The notes: a model not told the origin generated them from the letters alone. DNA of 64,000 nucleotides from Scheffersomyces stipitis CBS 6054 (GCF_000209165.1 NC_009046.1:1116001-1180000), one strand, 5' to 3'; shown: positions 11,339-22,462, counted from the first letter of the stretch. Program-made: numbers and translations.

Positions 11339-12646
11339 GAATCGATCTGTGTCAGATATATTGTAAATTATTTACGAAGCCAATAATGAATGTTGTATTA
11401 CTACTATTAGAAGATCAGAAAGCTATTTCTGTAGTACTTGAAGTATTGGAAGAAACAGTAAACGGTTGCTATTTTTGTTAAACATTGAAGTTAGCGGTAG
11501 TCAAGGAGCTATTAGACTACTAATGTACCAATATCTGAAGGACTATGTAGCTGGAATGCTCATCTGAAAACAAGATCCGTGATTTTAGACTTGAATGGGT
11601 ACGTTAATAATATCATAATAAACCCACAATTATCTGTTGTCTTGCTTCAAGCATGCACTGAAAATGTTTGGGACGCCTGTTAAGAGACCAAGCTTGGGAA
11701 ACCTGAACGTTCAAGAGGTATGAAGATGATTTAGCAAATATTTGCCAGGTTATCTTCTCTCGTCGGAACATATTTCAATTCAACACTGGGAGACAAGTAT
11801 TTCTATCATTGACTTTAATTTCACACTGCTGCACTCTGAGTTATGTAATGTTCTCAACTATGGTGGTCATAACATTGGCGGTGCTAGACGTCAAATGGTA
11901 GAGTGGGAAACGGTTGCGAAAGTTGCAACCGGTTTAAGGTACAGGAATTTGTGTAATCTTGGCTATAAATATTCTGGGATAGATAATGTGAAACAGAACA
12001 AATTCTTATCATCGAAAGTGCCTTTTGAGCTACTCCAATGATTTTGACATTCAGAACTGACTTTAAATCATTATAATTTGAAGTACTGCGTTGGTCTAAA
12101 GATTGTAGAGCTCCCACTTAGTCGATTCCCTCTTTTTGCGAAATGATGATTTACTTCAACAAAACCACTAGCTTTGATTGAAAATGTGGATATAGTATAG
12201 TATTGGAAGACTGTTGGATAAAGTTTATATATTCCTGTTTTTGAAATCGTGAAATAAATAAGTTTGATATTTTCGAATATATTCGCTGTTTTCTTCCGTT
12301 AACTACAAATTTGTGTAACTAAGATATAAAAACTCTCCCTTTTCAATATTGTAGTTAAATTCCAATTCCAAGATTTACAACAAAAGACACAATTGCCGTG
12401 AAATCGCCAGAGTATTTCGAGAGTAACTCATGAATCCAAGTCCTCCTAGTATCTGATTCCACTGAACCCCCCCACATTATTTTCGCAACCGTCCCAGCAC
12501 GTGACGAAAATACTATCATATCATTTTTCACCTAAAAGTTAGGAAGTATCCCAACTGGAAAGTACTTCTACACCAACGTTTTTTAATAAATTTTATACGA
12601 AACATCATTCCATTCCTTGTTGTAGTCAGAGTATCAATACTAGACT
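11339..12646. other. Long spacer upstream of AIM39
   Basis: 1.3 kb. An ATG at 11665 opens only 18 codons (MFGTPVKRPSLGNLNVQE) before TGA. The end of this frame looks like a GTATGA splice donor, but no TACTAAC-type branch site follows, so no spliced gene is called. The 11742-12041 frame starts at TTG and is not supported. A CACGTG box lies at 12498-12503. Confidence 0.45.
12498..12503 (+). promoter_or_regulatory. CACGTG box upstream of AIM39
   Basis: GCACGTGAC, 144 bp before the AIM39 ATG. Same core and flank preference as the boxes before ARC15, SIS1 and LST8. Confidence 0.5.
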
Positions 12647-13840
12647 ATGCCAATTTTATCTCTGAGCATTGCAATTTCAACTAGGCTTGGATATTCACTT
12701 ATCCCCACAAACTCCTTGCTAGCCAGGGCCACGCTGATCCACATATCGAGATCACGACCTGTATTACTGAAAAAAACAGATGCAAAAATCCAAATTCGAA
12801 AGTACTACAATTCTTCAAGCCACAGCTACAAGCAGGAATACGAGAAGCAGAAATATGACCAATTGATAAGAGATCAGATAATCCAATCTTCATTGGCTGG
12901 TTCTTCATTGGGCTCTGGAGGGCATGGAATCAAGGACAACAGACGTCTTTCTTTGAAGACAATCTTTTTGTTAATAGCCACATCAAGCTCACTATCTATG
13001 GTGATATACGTTGCCATCCAGCTTTTGAAATTCCAAGATGAAGACGCAAATCAGCCTGTATCGAGAAAGAGAATCTTTCTCCCATTCTGGGTCAACTCTA
13101 ATTTGCTATACCAAAAGACGTTTTCTTTTCCAGCTGGATTGAGTTATCTTGACAAAGAGTATAAAGCATACCTTGAGACAGAAATGGCACAATTAAACAA
13201 GTTCAAGACGAAATCGGACTACGACAACTACATTGAGATCTTTGAAAACGATAATATCCGCTTCAAGGTGTTGGAGCAAGTGTCTTCGAATTTAAAAGTG
13301 AAGCAGGTCTTTGGGTTGCCACTTGTAGTAGAAAAACCGGCAGATTCGAAGCTCCAAATTTGGTTAGAGACTAAGTATCCTAGTGTTTCTGGATTAGAAA
13401 TAACGATTGAAAAGACTAAAGCTACAGAGCAGTCCAAGAAATCGACATCCATATCAGCTTCATGGACAGTGAAGCTGATCAATATCGTGTCTATAATCAA
13501 TGGAGCATTAGTACTGATGGGATTGAAACTTGATCGTCTCGATAATTCTGAGGCACAACTCAAGACGAGCGAAAGAGGCAGTGGGAAAATACACGAAGTG
13601 CCGGTTGTAGACAGAAAAGACAACCTGATTGTAAATAAAAATCGCGACTACAATGTGATATTCTCTGGCGAACTTATCATCAAAGACAAAAACCAGTTTG
13701 AGCTGGGTGTGTTGAAGTATGAGGGATTGTTTGACTTTGACCATCTCATGATCAACCGAGGAGTGAAGATCCACAAAATGGAACTTTATATGAGGCACAA
13801 GAGCAATCCAAACGAATTGGTGAAGTACAAGATCATGTAA
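12647..13840 (+). CDS. AIM39: Mitochondrial membrane protein, AIM39 family
   Basis: 397 residues against about 395 in S. cerevisiae Aim39. The basic, Ser/Arg-rich N terminus with few acidic residues (1-52) is a likely mitochondrial targeting sequence. One transmembrane helix lies at about 103-126, after the basic KDNRR. The C-terminal domain carries the family-like segment with IFSGELIIKDKNQFELGVL and ends with ELVKYKIM. From memory of the S. cerevisiae protein the C-terminal 60 residues align without large gaps. Function is unknown beyond an altered mitochondrial inheritance phenotype in the yeast deletion screen. An N-in mitochondrial inner-membrane topology is inference. Confidence 0.78.
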   Translation: MPILSLSIAISTRLGYSLIPTNSLLARATLIHISRSRPVLLKKTDAKIQIRKYYNSSSHSYKQEYEKQKYDQLIRDQIIQSSLAGSSLGSGGHGIKDNRRLSLKTIFLLIATSSSLSMVIYVAIQLLKFQDEDANQPVSRKRIFLPFWVNSNLLYQKTFSFPAGLSYLDKEYKAYLETEMAQLNKFKTKSDYDNYIEIFENDNIRFKVLEQVSSNLKVKQVFGLPLVVEKPADSKLQIWLETKYPSVSGLEITIEKTKATEQSKKSTSISASWTVKLINIVSIINGALVLMGLKLDRLDNSEAQLKTSERGSGKIHEVPVVDRKDNLIVNKNRDYNVIFSGELIIKDKNQFELGVLKYEGLFDFDHLMINRGVKIHKMELYMRHKSNPNELVKYKIM

Positions 13841-14438
13841 AAGTGAGGGAATTATGAAACTACGACAACTAAAGAATGAATATGATGACAATGAATAGAT
13901 CTTGATGACTGGTTAATTATTACAAATACGACAAGAGATCATCATAAGAGACATCTATGACGAAACAAGAGAGCTTTTACACCTATAAGGAATCATTGTA
14001 AAAGAGCAATTATAAGACTTCATTATAGGAGATCACTATTTAACATATATATAAGGGTTAAAGACATCTTTATAAGTTATCACTGAGATCACTTGGGCCA
14101 CACAGTATTTAAATTCTGTAGCCTAGCAGAGCACCATGTACATAAGTAAAGTGATCTTATCATGAACGAATAAATGCCATACATTATAAACAGTAGACAG
14201 CCATTCGGTAGTAAGTAACAGTCTATATCAGATTACGAAGAGAAACTTCCGATTGAAGATGAAATAATTTCTTCTGGAAGTCTTCCTGTTCTTGTTTCGC
14301 ACAAAATAGTTCACCAAGATCGGCAAGCCGGTCCTCACATTTCTTCGCCCAACTTGTTATCAGAGCGCAGATCTTATCGGCACAGGACATAGAGTATAAA
14401 AGTCTGCATATTCTCCAATTTTTTCACACTGTCAATTG
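13841..14438. promoter_or_regulatory. Spacer upstream of the Zn2Cys6 gene
   Basis: 598 bp, AT-rich, with several short direct repeats of an AAGAG/CATTATA type near 13980-14060. A TATAAAA at 14395-14401 lies only 44 bp before the first in-frame ATG. No gene seen. Confidence 0.5.
14395..14401 (+). promoter_or_regulatory. TATA element of the Zn2Cys6 gene
   Basis: TATAAAA 44 bp before the ATG at 14439 and 98 bp before a second in-frame ATG at 14493. Yeast transcription starts usually lie 40-120 bp past the TATA, so many transcripts may begin after the first ATG. Confidence 0.5.
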
Positions 14439-16886
14439 ATGGAAAATTACACCAATTTTACAAACAAAGCAACAAGAATACGTGTCACAGCCATGGGATC
14501 TCGGAGAAACGAATCTGACATCAGTGCCGGTTCAAATCTCGAGCCAGAATCACTAACAGTTTCCAGTGAAAATTTGGCGATCTCCAGCAGCGAAGATCAG
14601 AAAATAGATATAGGAGCTACACAGCCCAAGACCAAGAAAAGGAAGTACTCGCGTAGGAAACCGGCCGACGTTCCACTCACCGGCGAAGCCCGAAACAGAA
14701 AAGCTGGCCAGGCTACCAGAACGTTGAAAGCGTGTGAATTGTGTAGAAAGCAAAAGACTCGTTGTTTCCGGTCTCCCGAGAATAAAGCTTGTTTGAGATG
14801 TACTTTCCTCAGCAAGCTGTGTTCCTTTGAAGTTACACTTGAATCTCTTCCTTTAACGCCTTCAAATAGCTCGTCCATCAACACTTTACTTCTGGATCAA
14901 GCTGAGACGAATAGGAAGTTGGATCTAATATACAGTGGGCTCCGTGAAGTCCTTCACCATATAAAGGGACCCGAAAAGTCAGACTCAAATTCAAACTCAC
15001 ATTCACATTCACATCCACATCTACATTCAACTCCTGGTTTGATAAACAATGATGATGCTCGTTTGCTCCTTGAAACTGCTTCTTCGATGAAAAAATCGTC
15101 TATTCCAAATACACCATCACTACAGTTCATTGAGAATTTGTATCCCAGCAAAATGGGATTGATCCAAAACACACCAAACTTCGGAGAATTTCATGACTAC
15201 GATCAAGATCAAGAACAGGAGGAAGATGATGAAGATGAAGATACAAATGTTGATTCCCAATTCAGCTTTCAGACTCCTACAGCTTCTCTGAAGATGTCTC
15301 CTTTCTCTATAGTGAACAACCAATTGAAACCTGTTGATGTTCCTCGACCCATTCTCAACTTGCTCAATTTGTCTACTATAACTGGCAACAGAGGCAGAAA
15401 CAGTTACTTTGAGCTGACAGACGATTTGTTAACTTTAGGGATATTGAGTGAATCAGAAACTGTGGATCTCATGAACGATTTTCGTAGAAATTACGGGAGA
15501 TGGGTTTCTTTTCCCCTGAATCTCTCAACATCAGTTTTGATTGATAGAATTCGTCACAAATCTTCATTATTATTAACGACTTGTTGTTGTATATCGTTGA
15601 GGTATTCCTTGAATAGTAACAATTCCAACGATAAGGAAAACTTGCAAAGAATGAAGAAATCTTACAGAGATCTAGTGAAACAATTGATTAGAGACTTAGA
15701 CAGATCGTTGATTAAGTTTGGAGCCTTCCAAGGTGCTAGTGATCTAGGTGGAGATATAGAATTTTTACAGGCCATGGTTATTCTATCAATCTACCTGTTT
15801 TCAATCTCTTCCATAGTGCCTAGCACAATTAACGAAGCAAGCTTGATTGAAGACGAATCAGATCTCAATCTCAGAGACTTTAATTTGGATCCATGGTTTT
15901 TGTCAAGTATTGGCTTGACTACATTTATCACCAAGTCTACGTTTGGTACTCTTTTCAAGAGTAATAAAAAGGGAATTCCTTCTAAGTCAACAGTAGGTAA
16001 AAAAAGCTTTCCTTTCACAATATTGTATGATGAACTTGATTCTGACGAATACCAGACATTGACCACTTTAAGAATCTACAATCATATGTGTTTGGTACAT
16101 CTCATTCAGTGCGTATTCTCTGGCAGAATGTGCGTTTTAGATGAGATTAGAATTAACTATTGCACAGCTACACTAAGTTTGCCCAGTGCTACCAATTTTG
16201 ATGGACGGATGGTGAGTGAAATTGGAATCTTACTTATTGCCTACAACTACATGCAAATCTTAAGTATGACAGACTCAGGTAGCCTTAGTGAGTGTGAGCT
16301 GAATTTCCTTTCTGTCAAAGAGGAGATTGGCCAGTGGTATGAGCAATGGGAGTACTTGTTCTCACAACCAGCTTTGCAGTTTGTAGAATTGAACTATAAC
16401 TTCTGTAATTTGATAATTCATTACGGCTACACCTACCAGAAAATGAGCATTATGAAGCCACTTAATAAGGAAAACTCTCCTGACAACGGTGGAGATTTAT
16501 TAGCCACAGCTCCCATGTACGAGGAACGAAACATCTCATATATTCTTGAAAATAGTGACAGAAATTCATTGTCCAAAATGTTCCATCACTCGTACAATGT
16601 TGTCAAATTCGTTAATGATATAGAAAGTGACTCTTACTTTGCCTACCTCTCAGACCAACTTCACTTCTGCTTCTATTTCAGTGGGATCTGTTTGGTGAAT
16701 ATACTAAGGTATGTCATTGATAATGGCCAACTAAACGTATTGGGCGGCTCGGAAGTGCTGGAGATAGTGAAAGACATTAGGAACTTGATTGACAAATTCA
16801 GCAGAGTGGGTCAAGATAATCAAGATGACATTATAACGAAGTACAAGATCGGGTTAGAGAACCACCTAAGTGAGTACTTATCATAA
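14439..16886 (+). CDS. Zn(II)2Cys6 transcription factor
   Basis: 815 residues from the ATG at 14439 (the preceding in-frame TTG is not a start). A second Met at 14493 would give 797. The zinc cluster is at 99-128 with Cys at 99, 102, 109, 118, 121 and 128, the exact CX2CX6CX8CX2CX6C spacing, preceded by the basic KTKKRKYSRRK. A His/Ser-rich repeat and an acidic Asp/Glu stretch follow. The remaining ~550 residues form the helical middle-homology region typical of fungal binuclear cluster regulators. The cluster sequence (KACELCRKQKTRC, then CLRCTFLSKLCSFE) recalls the War1/Pdr-like branch, but I do not assign an orthologue. It converges on the CDF transporter with 65 bp between the stops. Confidence 0.88.
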   Translation: MENYTNFTNKATRIRVTAMGSRRNESDISAGSNLEPESLTVSSENLAISSSEDQKIDIGATQPKTKKRKYSRRKPADVPLTGEARNRKAGQATRTLKACELCRKQKTRCFRSPENKACLRCTFLSKLCSFEVTLESLPLTPSNSSSINTLLLDQAETNRKLDLIYSGLREVLHHIKGPEKSDSNSNSHSHSHPHLHSTPGLINNDDARLLLETASSMKKSSIPNTPSLQFIENLYPSKMGLIQNTPNFGEFHDYDQDQEQEEDDEDEDTNVDSQFSFQTPTASLKMSPFSIVNNQLKPVDVPRPILNLLNLSTITGNRGRNSYFELTDDLLTLGILSESETVDLMNDFRRNYGRWVSFPLNLSTSVLIDRIRHKSSLLLTTCCCISLRYSLNSNNSNDKENLQRMKKSYRDLVKQLIRDLDRSLIKFGAFQGASDLGGDIEFLQAMVILSIYLFSISSIVPSTINEASLIEDESDLNLRDFNLDPWFLSSIGLTTFITKSTFGTLFKSNKKGIPSKSTVGKKSFPFTILYDELDSDEYQTLTTLRIYNHMCLVHLIQCVFSGRMCVLDEIRINYCTATLSLPSATNFDGRMVSEIGILLIAYNYMQILSMTDSGSLSECELNFLSVKEEIGQWYEQWEYLFSQPALQFVELNYNFCNLIIHYGYTYQKMSIMKPLNKENSPDNGGDLLATAPMYEERNISYILENSDRNSLSKMFHHSYNVVKFVNDIESDSYFAYLSDQLHFCFYFSGICLVNILRYVIDNGQLNVLGGSEVLEIVKDIRNLIDKFSRVGQDNQDDIITKYKIGLENHLSEYLS
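14976..15031 (+). repeat. Hexanucleotide repeat encoding a His/Ser tract
   Basis: Tandem TCAAAC/TCACAT-type hexamers encode alternating Ser-Asn, then Ser-His and Pro-His dipeptides in the linker after the zinc cluster. Likely length-variable between strains. Confidence 0.7.
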
Positions 16887-16951
16887 ATATTTTTGCGGTA
16901 TATATGTATAAATGGCTCGTCTAAACGTTTTAATACTATTTCCTAAATGCA

Positions 16952-18691
16952 TTATTTGAGATGTCCCTTAAAATTACCCTCCATGTAGTCAATGTGAACA
17001 AATGCTCTTTCGACCATTGGCAAGGATTCAATCGAGTACTGAAGAGCTTCAGCAATATCGTGACAATCTTTGAATGACAATTCAAACTCCTCATTAGAAA
17101 ATACAACGTCAATTTCAACATTGAGATTGTCACCAACGTGGTACACCTTTAATGATGTGATTTGCTTGATCGGTTCCGCAAATCTGTAAGCAAGGTAAAG
17201 AACAACTTTGTAGTGCATGGGATCAGCAGCTGCACCTGTCAAGTTGTCAATGTGTTCAAAAGCAGTTTTGCACCAGGAAACGATTATGTAGACAGACAAC
17301 AACAAAGCTCCCAAGGGATCAAACCACCAGATGTTACAATAGAAACCAATTGTGGGCATCAATAACGACACTGTGTTAAACACAATATCAGTCATGGCAT
17401 CCTGGGCCAAGGCTCGAACGGAACTAGATTTACTACTAGCACACCAAGCCCAGCAACCAACCTTACTTACAATAGTGATTGTCATGATTACAATAGCATC
17501 AATTCCAATCCGTGCTACGTGTCTCTCTTCTGGTGTGCTCATGAACAATCTCTTGAAAGATTCTTGGCCCACTTGAAAGAAAGAAAGAATGATAATGACA
17601 GAGAAGATAAGCACTCCCAAAGGCTCTAATCTCGATCTTCCTATTGGGTAGGCATATTGCACCTTCCAATCACTGGACGTAGCCAATCTGTTCACGATGT
17701 AGATAATGAAAGTGGACAAAAAGTCCAATATCGAGTCTACCAATGAGGCTACCATCGAGATGGAATTTGTGAGAAATGCCACAACACCCTTTCCTAGGAG
17801 AAGGATAAAGTTGATGAAGAAATTGACCAAAATTGCTGTTAATACCTGTGCATTATCCTCTTCTTCATTATAGCCCAAAAACTTGGAACCATCATTATCT
17901 ACGTTACCAGGAACATCGTAGAATCTGGAGTAGTTTGAGTTTCTAGAATCAGTTTTCTGCATTTCAGTGGGCGAATGTGCTGGCGACTCTTCTTCTACGA
18001 TTTCCATGTGAGTAGCCAATATTCTTGAGTCCTCATAGTTGCTAAGCATATTGTAGTGAATCTTTCCAGCATCCAAAAAGTTGTCAATTTCTTGGAACTT
18101 TTCTATCAAGTAGTTCTGATCTTGATAATATTTGCGCTGTTTCTTCTTCACGTCTTTGAGATCAACGTAGTAGTCGTACCAGTTGGCGAGCCTCTTATAT
18201 GTACCTATAAGTCTTTGTGGACGAAGCATGTTGATCACACTGAGACGCCTCTGTTGTTGTTCAACTTCTAGTGAATAGACACTGGAATTGTCATAGAAAA
18301 CAGTACTACCGTTGTGAGGTAAATTGGTGAGACTGGGATTCTGAAGCAAGATATTCTCATGAGGCGAGTTGGGATTTGTCACAGTGAAGTGGTTGGAGAG
18401 TAAACGTTGAAATAACGGTCTTGGGGGTGGTGGATCTCTGGCCTTGGATAACTCCGAAACATTCACTGAGTTGCGATGCGGATATATATCTGGTGACTCA
18501 AAATCTTGAAGCGATGGTGGAATGTTGACGGAGTGTCTTAATTTGTTCAAAGCTGGACTGGAGTTTGAGGATCTACCCAACGAAGACGAGCGCGACGATC
18601 TGAATACCTGGTTGGACAATGTCACCCCATCTGGAGTCCTTGCAATCAAAGGCAGCTGCTCATCGGCAAAGTAATCGTTTGTAGTAGGCAT
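16952..18691 (-). CDS. Cation diffusion facilitator, manganese-type
   Basis: 579 residues from the ATG at 18691 (the open frame extends four codons upstream to a GTG). The first ~280 residues are cytosolic and polar. They include RLANWYDYYVDLKDVKKKQRKYYQDQ, a segment found before the membrane core of Mn-CDF proteins such as plant MTP8-11. The CDF core follows with about six helices. TM2 carries DSILD (Asp 319 and 323) and TM5 carries DAMTD (Asp 431 and 435). A DxxxD pair in both helices is the Mn-CDF signature, against HxxxD in zinc members. The C-terminal cytoplasmic domain (KVYHVGDNLNVEIDVVF) is complete. Probable role: Mn export or loading into Golgi or vacuole. Metal and compartment are inference. 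Confidence 0.85.
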   Translation of the reverse strand: MPTTNDYFADEQLPLIARTPDGVTLSNQVFRSSRSSSLGRSSNSSPALNKLRHSVNIPPSLQDFESPDIYPHRNSVNVSELSKARDPPPPRPLFQRLLSNHFTVTNPNSPHENILLQNPSLTNLPHNGSTVFYDNSSVYSLEVEQQQRRLSVINMLRPQRLIGTYKRLANWYDYYVDLKDVKKKQRKYYQDQNYLIEKFQEIDNFLDAGKIHYNMLSNYEDSRILATHMEIVEEESPAHSPTEMQKTDSRNSNYSRFYDVPGNVDNDGSKFLGYNEEEDNAQVLTAILVNFFINFILLLGKGVVAFLTNSISMVASLVDSILDFLSTFIIYIVNRLATSSDWKVQYAYPIGRSRLEPLGVLIFSVIIILSFFQVGQESFKRLFMSTPEERHVARIGIDAIVIMTITIVSKVGCWAWCASSKSSSVRALAQDAMTDIVFNTVSLLMPTIGFYCNIWWFDPLGALLLSVYIIVSWCKTAFEHIDNLTGAAADPMHYKVVLYLAYRFAEPIKQITSLKVYHVGDNLNVEIDVVFSNEEFELSFKDCHDIAEALQYSIESLPMVERAFVHIDYMEGNFKGHLK

Positions 18692-20773
18692 TTGGATATA
18701 CACGCTAGCAGTAGAGATGCTTAGAGAAGACTCTCAAAGACAAGATAAGAAACAGCGGGACTTGGAATTAGCAACTGCGCAAATACTGAGCGATACGAAG
18801 TAGAATAAGAAGATGTAAGAATGAGTAGAGAAAGAAGAAGTCTGCTAAGTGAAGCTTACAATTAAGACTGTAATTTTCAATAAAGCACTGCCTAGAAAAT
18901 TAATTAATTGCACAGAGTGCAGAATCCAGAGATGCGGCTTATCGCGGCGGTAAATGTTTGGCACATTGTCCCGCATATAACGGGCCAGGATCAGCACAGC
19001 TCCGTAAAGCCACGGCACAAAGTCCTGGGGTAGTTCAAAGTGTTACTAGCCAAAATGGTGGATAAGCAAGACTAGTTAGCGGTGTATTTTGTCTCCATCT
19101 ACATACAATCGTCTTTATCACGGCCGGCCGCTCCGTTCTTTGCGGAAAGCGCAACTGTCCGGAACAGTAATATTTCAATGTGCAGTACTAGCCGAACTTC
19201 TGTCATTATTCGAATAATACAATGGGGAAGAGATACGGCAATAGAGTTTAGTACAAGTACGGTATTATGAAAGAGAGAGTAGAACCGACAATGTATATTT
19301 ATGGATACAATTGAATTGAATATATGGCTTGAAGATCGTCTCCATATCCGGCATAAACCACGGTGTGGACACCAAACTGAGACTTTCCAGCAAAAGCCAG
19401 CTGGCTCAGACGTCAGTTTACGTATCTTCATGCGCTCAAGACACTTCAGAAGCTTCTGACCCTCCAGATTCTTCGAACTGCTTGCCACAATTTTCAGAAA
19501 AATAATCGAGATGCAAACCGTGGCAGAAGGCAGTTCCTACAACTCTGTGCTAAAAGAGAGGTAGACACGCAGGGCTAGTACCAAAATTGCAGCATGTGTT
19601 ACCCGGATACTCTGGTGCGACCAAAGTCTACTCGAAAATTTTTCGACTTATTCTCAAACTGAATACTTCTCTCTTCTTTAGTTCTACTTCGCAGCTCGAT
19701 TCAACGGCACCTTGAGGTAGAGGTTTGTGGAGTGATAGTCGCGGTAGTCGTGACCTGTCACATCACAGACTTCAAGCTGATATGGCACCGTTGTCTCGGC
19801 TGGACTTGACTTGACTTGTGTTTTTTGTGTACTGAATCGGTATGTTTGAAACGGCACAACTGAGTCTCGAATCACACGGACTTTCCAGCTGCTGAATGTG
19901 CAACTATATGCATGTGTCCAGTCTGGAAATGGCATCAGCATCTCGTCTACTGCCATTCGTCTACCTCTTCCAAAGATTCTGTGATTAAAACTATTGATGT
20001 AACTTTTGTGCTGAGGATGTATATGCAGGACAAATACTTAAGGAATTCTTCGTTTATGAATTGTGAAGTCTTTGGAAGAAGTGATGGAGATCTCGAAGTT
20101 TAATTGGATGTGAACTTGAATGTTCTAACTCGACCAGGTTTTCTTGTATGTATTTCTGGATTTTCCTGATTCCTCTTGGAAATGTTCTCTTTATGATGAT
20201 CGTTTCACTACATCTGTCCCGGTGAACCCTGAGCCATGGATAAAACATGCATCACCATCTGACTTTTTGAATTTTCAAGTGGAAATATTTGTGTACGGAG
20301 ACACTTACTAACAGGTTGGCGTAGAATGTGTATTCAGTACATCTGACAGGAAAGAAAGGAACAAAGAAAAGGGTAAGTGATTTTTTGCTATTATGTCTTA
20401 TCAATGCTTTAGTATGATGAAAAACCTAATTTTCAGTTCTGCTTCTGAACCAAAAATAACGTGAAGATAACACCATACCAAAGCTCATATCTGATTTCTA
20501 GAGCATTGATTAGACTCATTATTGATATTGATTTTAGAAATATCATACTAACAGAAGTTACAGATTGTTTAGTTATGACCCATTCACTTGACGTCATTAA
20601 TAAATGCTATCCTTTTGAAAATTATATTAATTGTAATCCTCATCGTAAAATAACCTTAATTTTGATACATTCTTATTCTTAATGGTCTTATTCGTTATGC
20701 ATTCTGTAGTTCGTAATAACTAATCTATAAGCCGTACTTCTAAGACGTCGACGACATTCCAAGCGTGGGATGT
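18692..20773. other. 2.1 kb gene-free region between CDF transporter and ARC40
   Basis: Upstream of the CDF gene and downstream of ARC40. It contains GC-rich patches (for example GGCCGGCC at 19123-19130) and AT-rich tracts. The best ATG frame is minus-strand 19684-19956 (90 codons). It resembles nothing known and has no supporting feature, so it is not called as a gene. No tRNA B-box or LTR pair was found by eye. Confidence 0.5.
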
Positions 20774-21916
20774 CTAAACATTGAAGATGACAATCTTGCC
20801 GTCGATACCAGAAGTGGAAACTTGATTACCAGAAAAGACTTTAACACTAGAGATGGTGTTTTGATGAGTAGTGCTCAATCTGTTGCCTCCGCTATTGGCA
20901 GAAGGCTTATTGACTCTACCTTTCAAGTCCATTTGCTTGAACATGTTCAACGCTTGGTGAGATGAGATTTCTTCGTCTTCATCATCTCCAGTAGAAGGAG
21001 CTTCTTTAGTCAAATCTTTCTGAGACTCAATGACACGAGATTCTCTCCATTCCGTTTCGTCTCCTTCAAAAACAATCAAGTTACAGTTGTGGCCACCAAC
21101 AACTATCTTGTTGTTGGTCAAGTAAGCCAATGACTTGAATGGAAGGTAGTTGGTCTTGACGTTGATGATAGACTTGGGTGGTAAACCTTCTCCTTCAGGA
21201 TAGATAACTCCGATTGACGAGTCATGTGAGGCAAACGCTAATGAGTTTCCATCAGGACTGAAAGCTACACCGTGGATCCAGGCACCCGTATCGTTGATGA
21301 AGTCACCGCAAAGCGTTTGGAATGGCAATTTACTTCCCCAAGGAGAAGGTTCGGGCTTTTCGTCCAATCCCTTAATGAAGGCACTGAAGACTCTTACGTG
21401 ACCATCGGTCGAGCCGGAAGCCAACAAGACACCGTTTTGGTGCCACGACAAGCATGTGATGGTGGACTTCAAAGGCTTCTTTAAGTGCTTGGAAACCCAC
21501 CAATTGTTTTCCGCTTCGTAGTAGCAAACAGCGATGATTCTGTCTGAAGATCCTACAGCAAATTTCTGTCCGTCAGGAGACCACTTACATACGGTGGCTG
21601 CACGGTTGATTCTTAACAACACCAACGTTGGTTTATACTCGTTGGCGGCACCGTCGTATTCCCAGACAAGGGCGTTTCTGTCTTGAGAACAGGTTAAGAT
21701 TCTCGAACCGTCTGGGGAGATATCAACCGATGTGACAGTCTTGTCATGACCAGCCAAAACGGTGAAGAGCTTTGGCTTCGCAGCCAAGTTTGCAGTATTG
21801 ATCAGGTAAATTTCTACCTTGGTGTCTTTGGTCACAGCCAAAAGGGAATGGTCTGGCGAAAAGACATGGTCCTTAATTGGCAAATGGCCCAATTGGTATT
21901 GGATAGGAGCAGACAT
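20774..21916 (-). CDS. ARC40: Arp2/3 complex 41-kDa WD40 subunit (ARPC1)
   Basis: 380 residues, close to yeast Arc40. A seven-bladed WD40 propeller is evident, with repeats such as GHDKTVTSVDISPDGSRILT and SPDGQKFAVGSSDR. It shows the ARPC1-specific features: the opening IKDHVFSPDHSLLAV, the mid-protein GAWIHGVAFSPDGNSLAFASHDS, and the acidic insert followed by HQALNMFKQMDLKGRV before the last blade. It is the Arp2/3 subunit that contacts nucleation-promoting factors at actin patches. ARC15 lies about 15 kb to the left in the same orientation. Confidence 0.93.
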   Translation of the reverse strand: MSAPIQYQLGHLPIKDHVFSPDHSLLAVTKDTKVEIYLINTANLAAKPKLFTVLAGHDKTVTSVDISPDGSRILTCSQDRNALVWEYDGAANEYKPTLVLLRINRAATVCKWSPDGQKFAVGSSDRIIAVCYYEAENNWWVSKHLKKPLKSTITCLSWHQNGVLLASGSTDGHVRVFSAFIKGLDEKPEPSPWGSKLPFQTLCGDFINDTGAWIHGVAFSPDGNSLAFASHDSSIGVIYPEGEGLPPKSIINVKTNYLPFKSLAYLTNNKIVVGGHNCNLIVFEGDETEWRESRVIESQKDLTKEAPSTGDDEDEEISSHQALNMFKQMDLKGRVNKPSANSGGNRLSTTHQNTISSVKVFSGNQVSTSGIDGKIVIFNV

Positions 21917-22462
21917 ATCAGACGAATCTAGGTGAATCTAAAGGTGAAGAATCAAAAGTTGTAATTTATTGGATGACACAGCGGAAATGCGATGTAATTG
22001 AATCCTACAGGAGTCTACTCTACTGGAGGTACAATTGGAGAGAAGGAGGAGGGAGTGAACAGATTGAAATTCTGATACTGAATTTCGCTCCGACTTCAGA
22101 ATGGAGATTGTTCCGCATGCAGGATTGGGCTATATCTAGTTGAACCATAGGGGTAAATCTGGGGCTCTTCGGATAGAAGAATACTGAAGGGTTATACGTA
22201 TAAATCTGGAATCCTATATTAGTTGGAACAAGATACGACAGAACAATTTCTTTTCGTGTTGGTTTTTTACAAGTGGTTAATATAAAATAATGACTTTGAC
22301 CAGTATATAAAATAGTGATATAGTAACCCAGCTTTCGCCAGGAGCAATAATACAAGATAAAAACAGAATGTTTTGATGAGCTGAAAGAGACAATTTGTAG
22401 ATTGTAGACAAATTCATGAGTGTCTTCAATTAAACAAAGCTGATACAAGACTACTTCATAGT
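21917..22462. other. Spacer between ARC40 and the POM33-family gene
   Basis: 546 bp holding the ARC40 promoter and the POM33-family 3' end. No gene or clear regulatory motif seen. Confidence 0.4.

Noticed and set aside
11665..12041. Possible spliced gene: 18-codon ATG exon ending at GTATGA, followed by a 99-codon open frame
   Set aside because: No TACTAAC-type branch point before a suitable acceptor, the downstream frame starts at TTG, and no homology is recognised.
19684..19956. 90-codon minus-strand frame
   Set aside because: ATG start but no recognisable family, isolated in a spacer and no flanking signal; kept only as a note.
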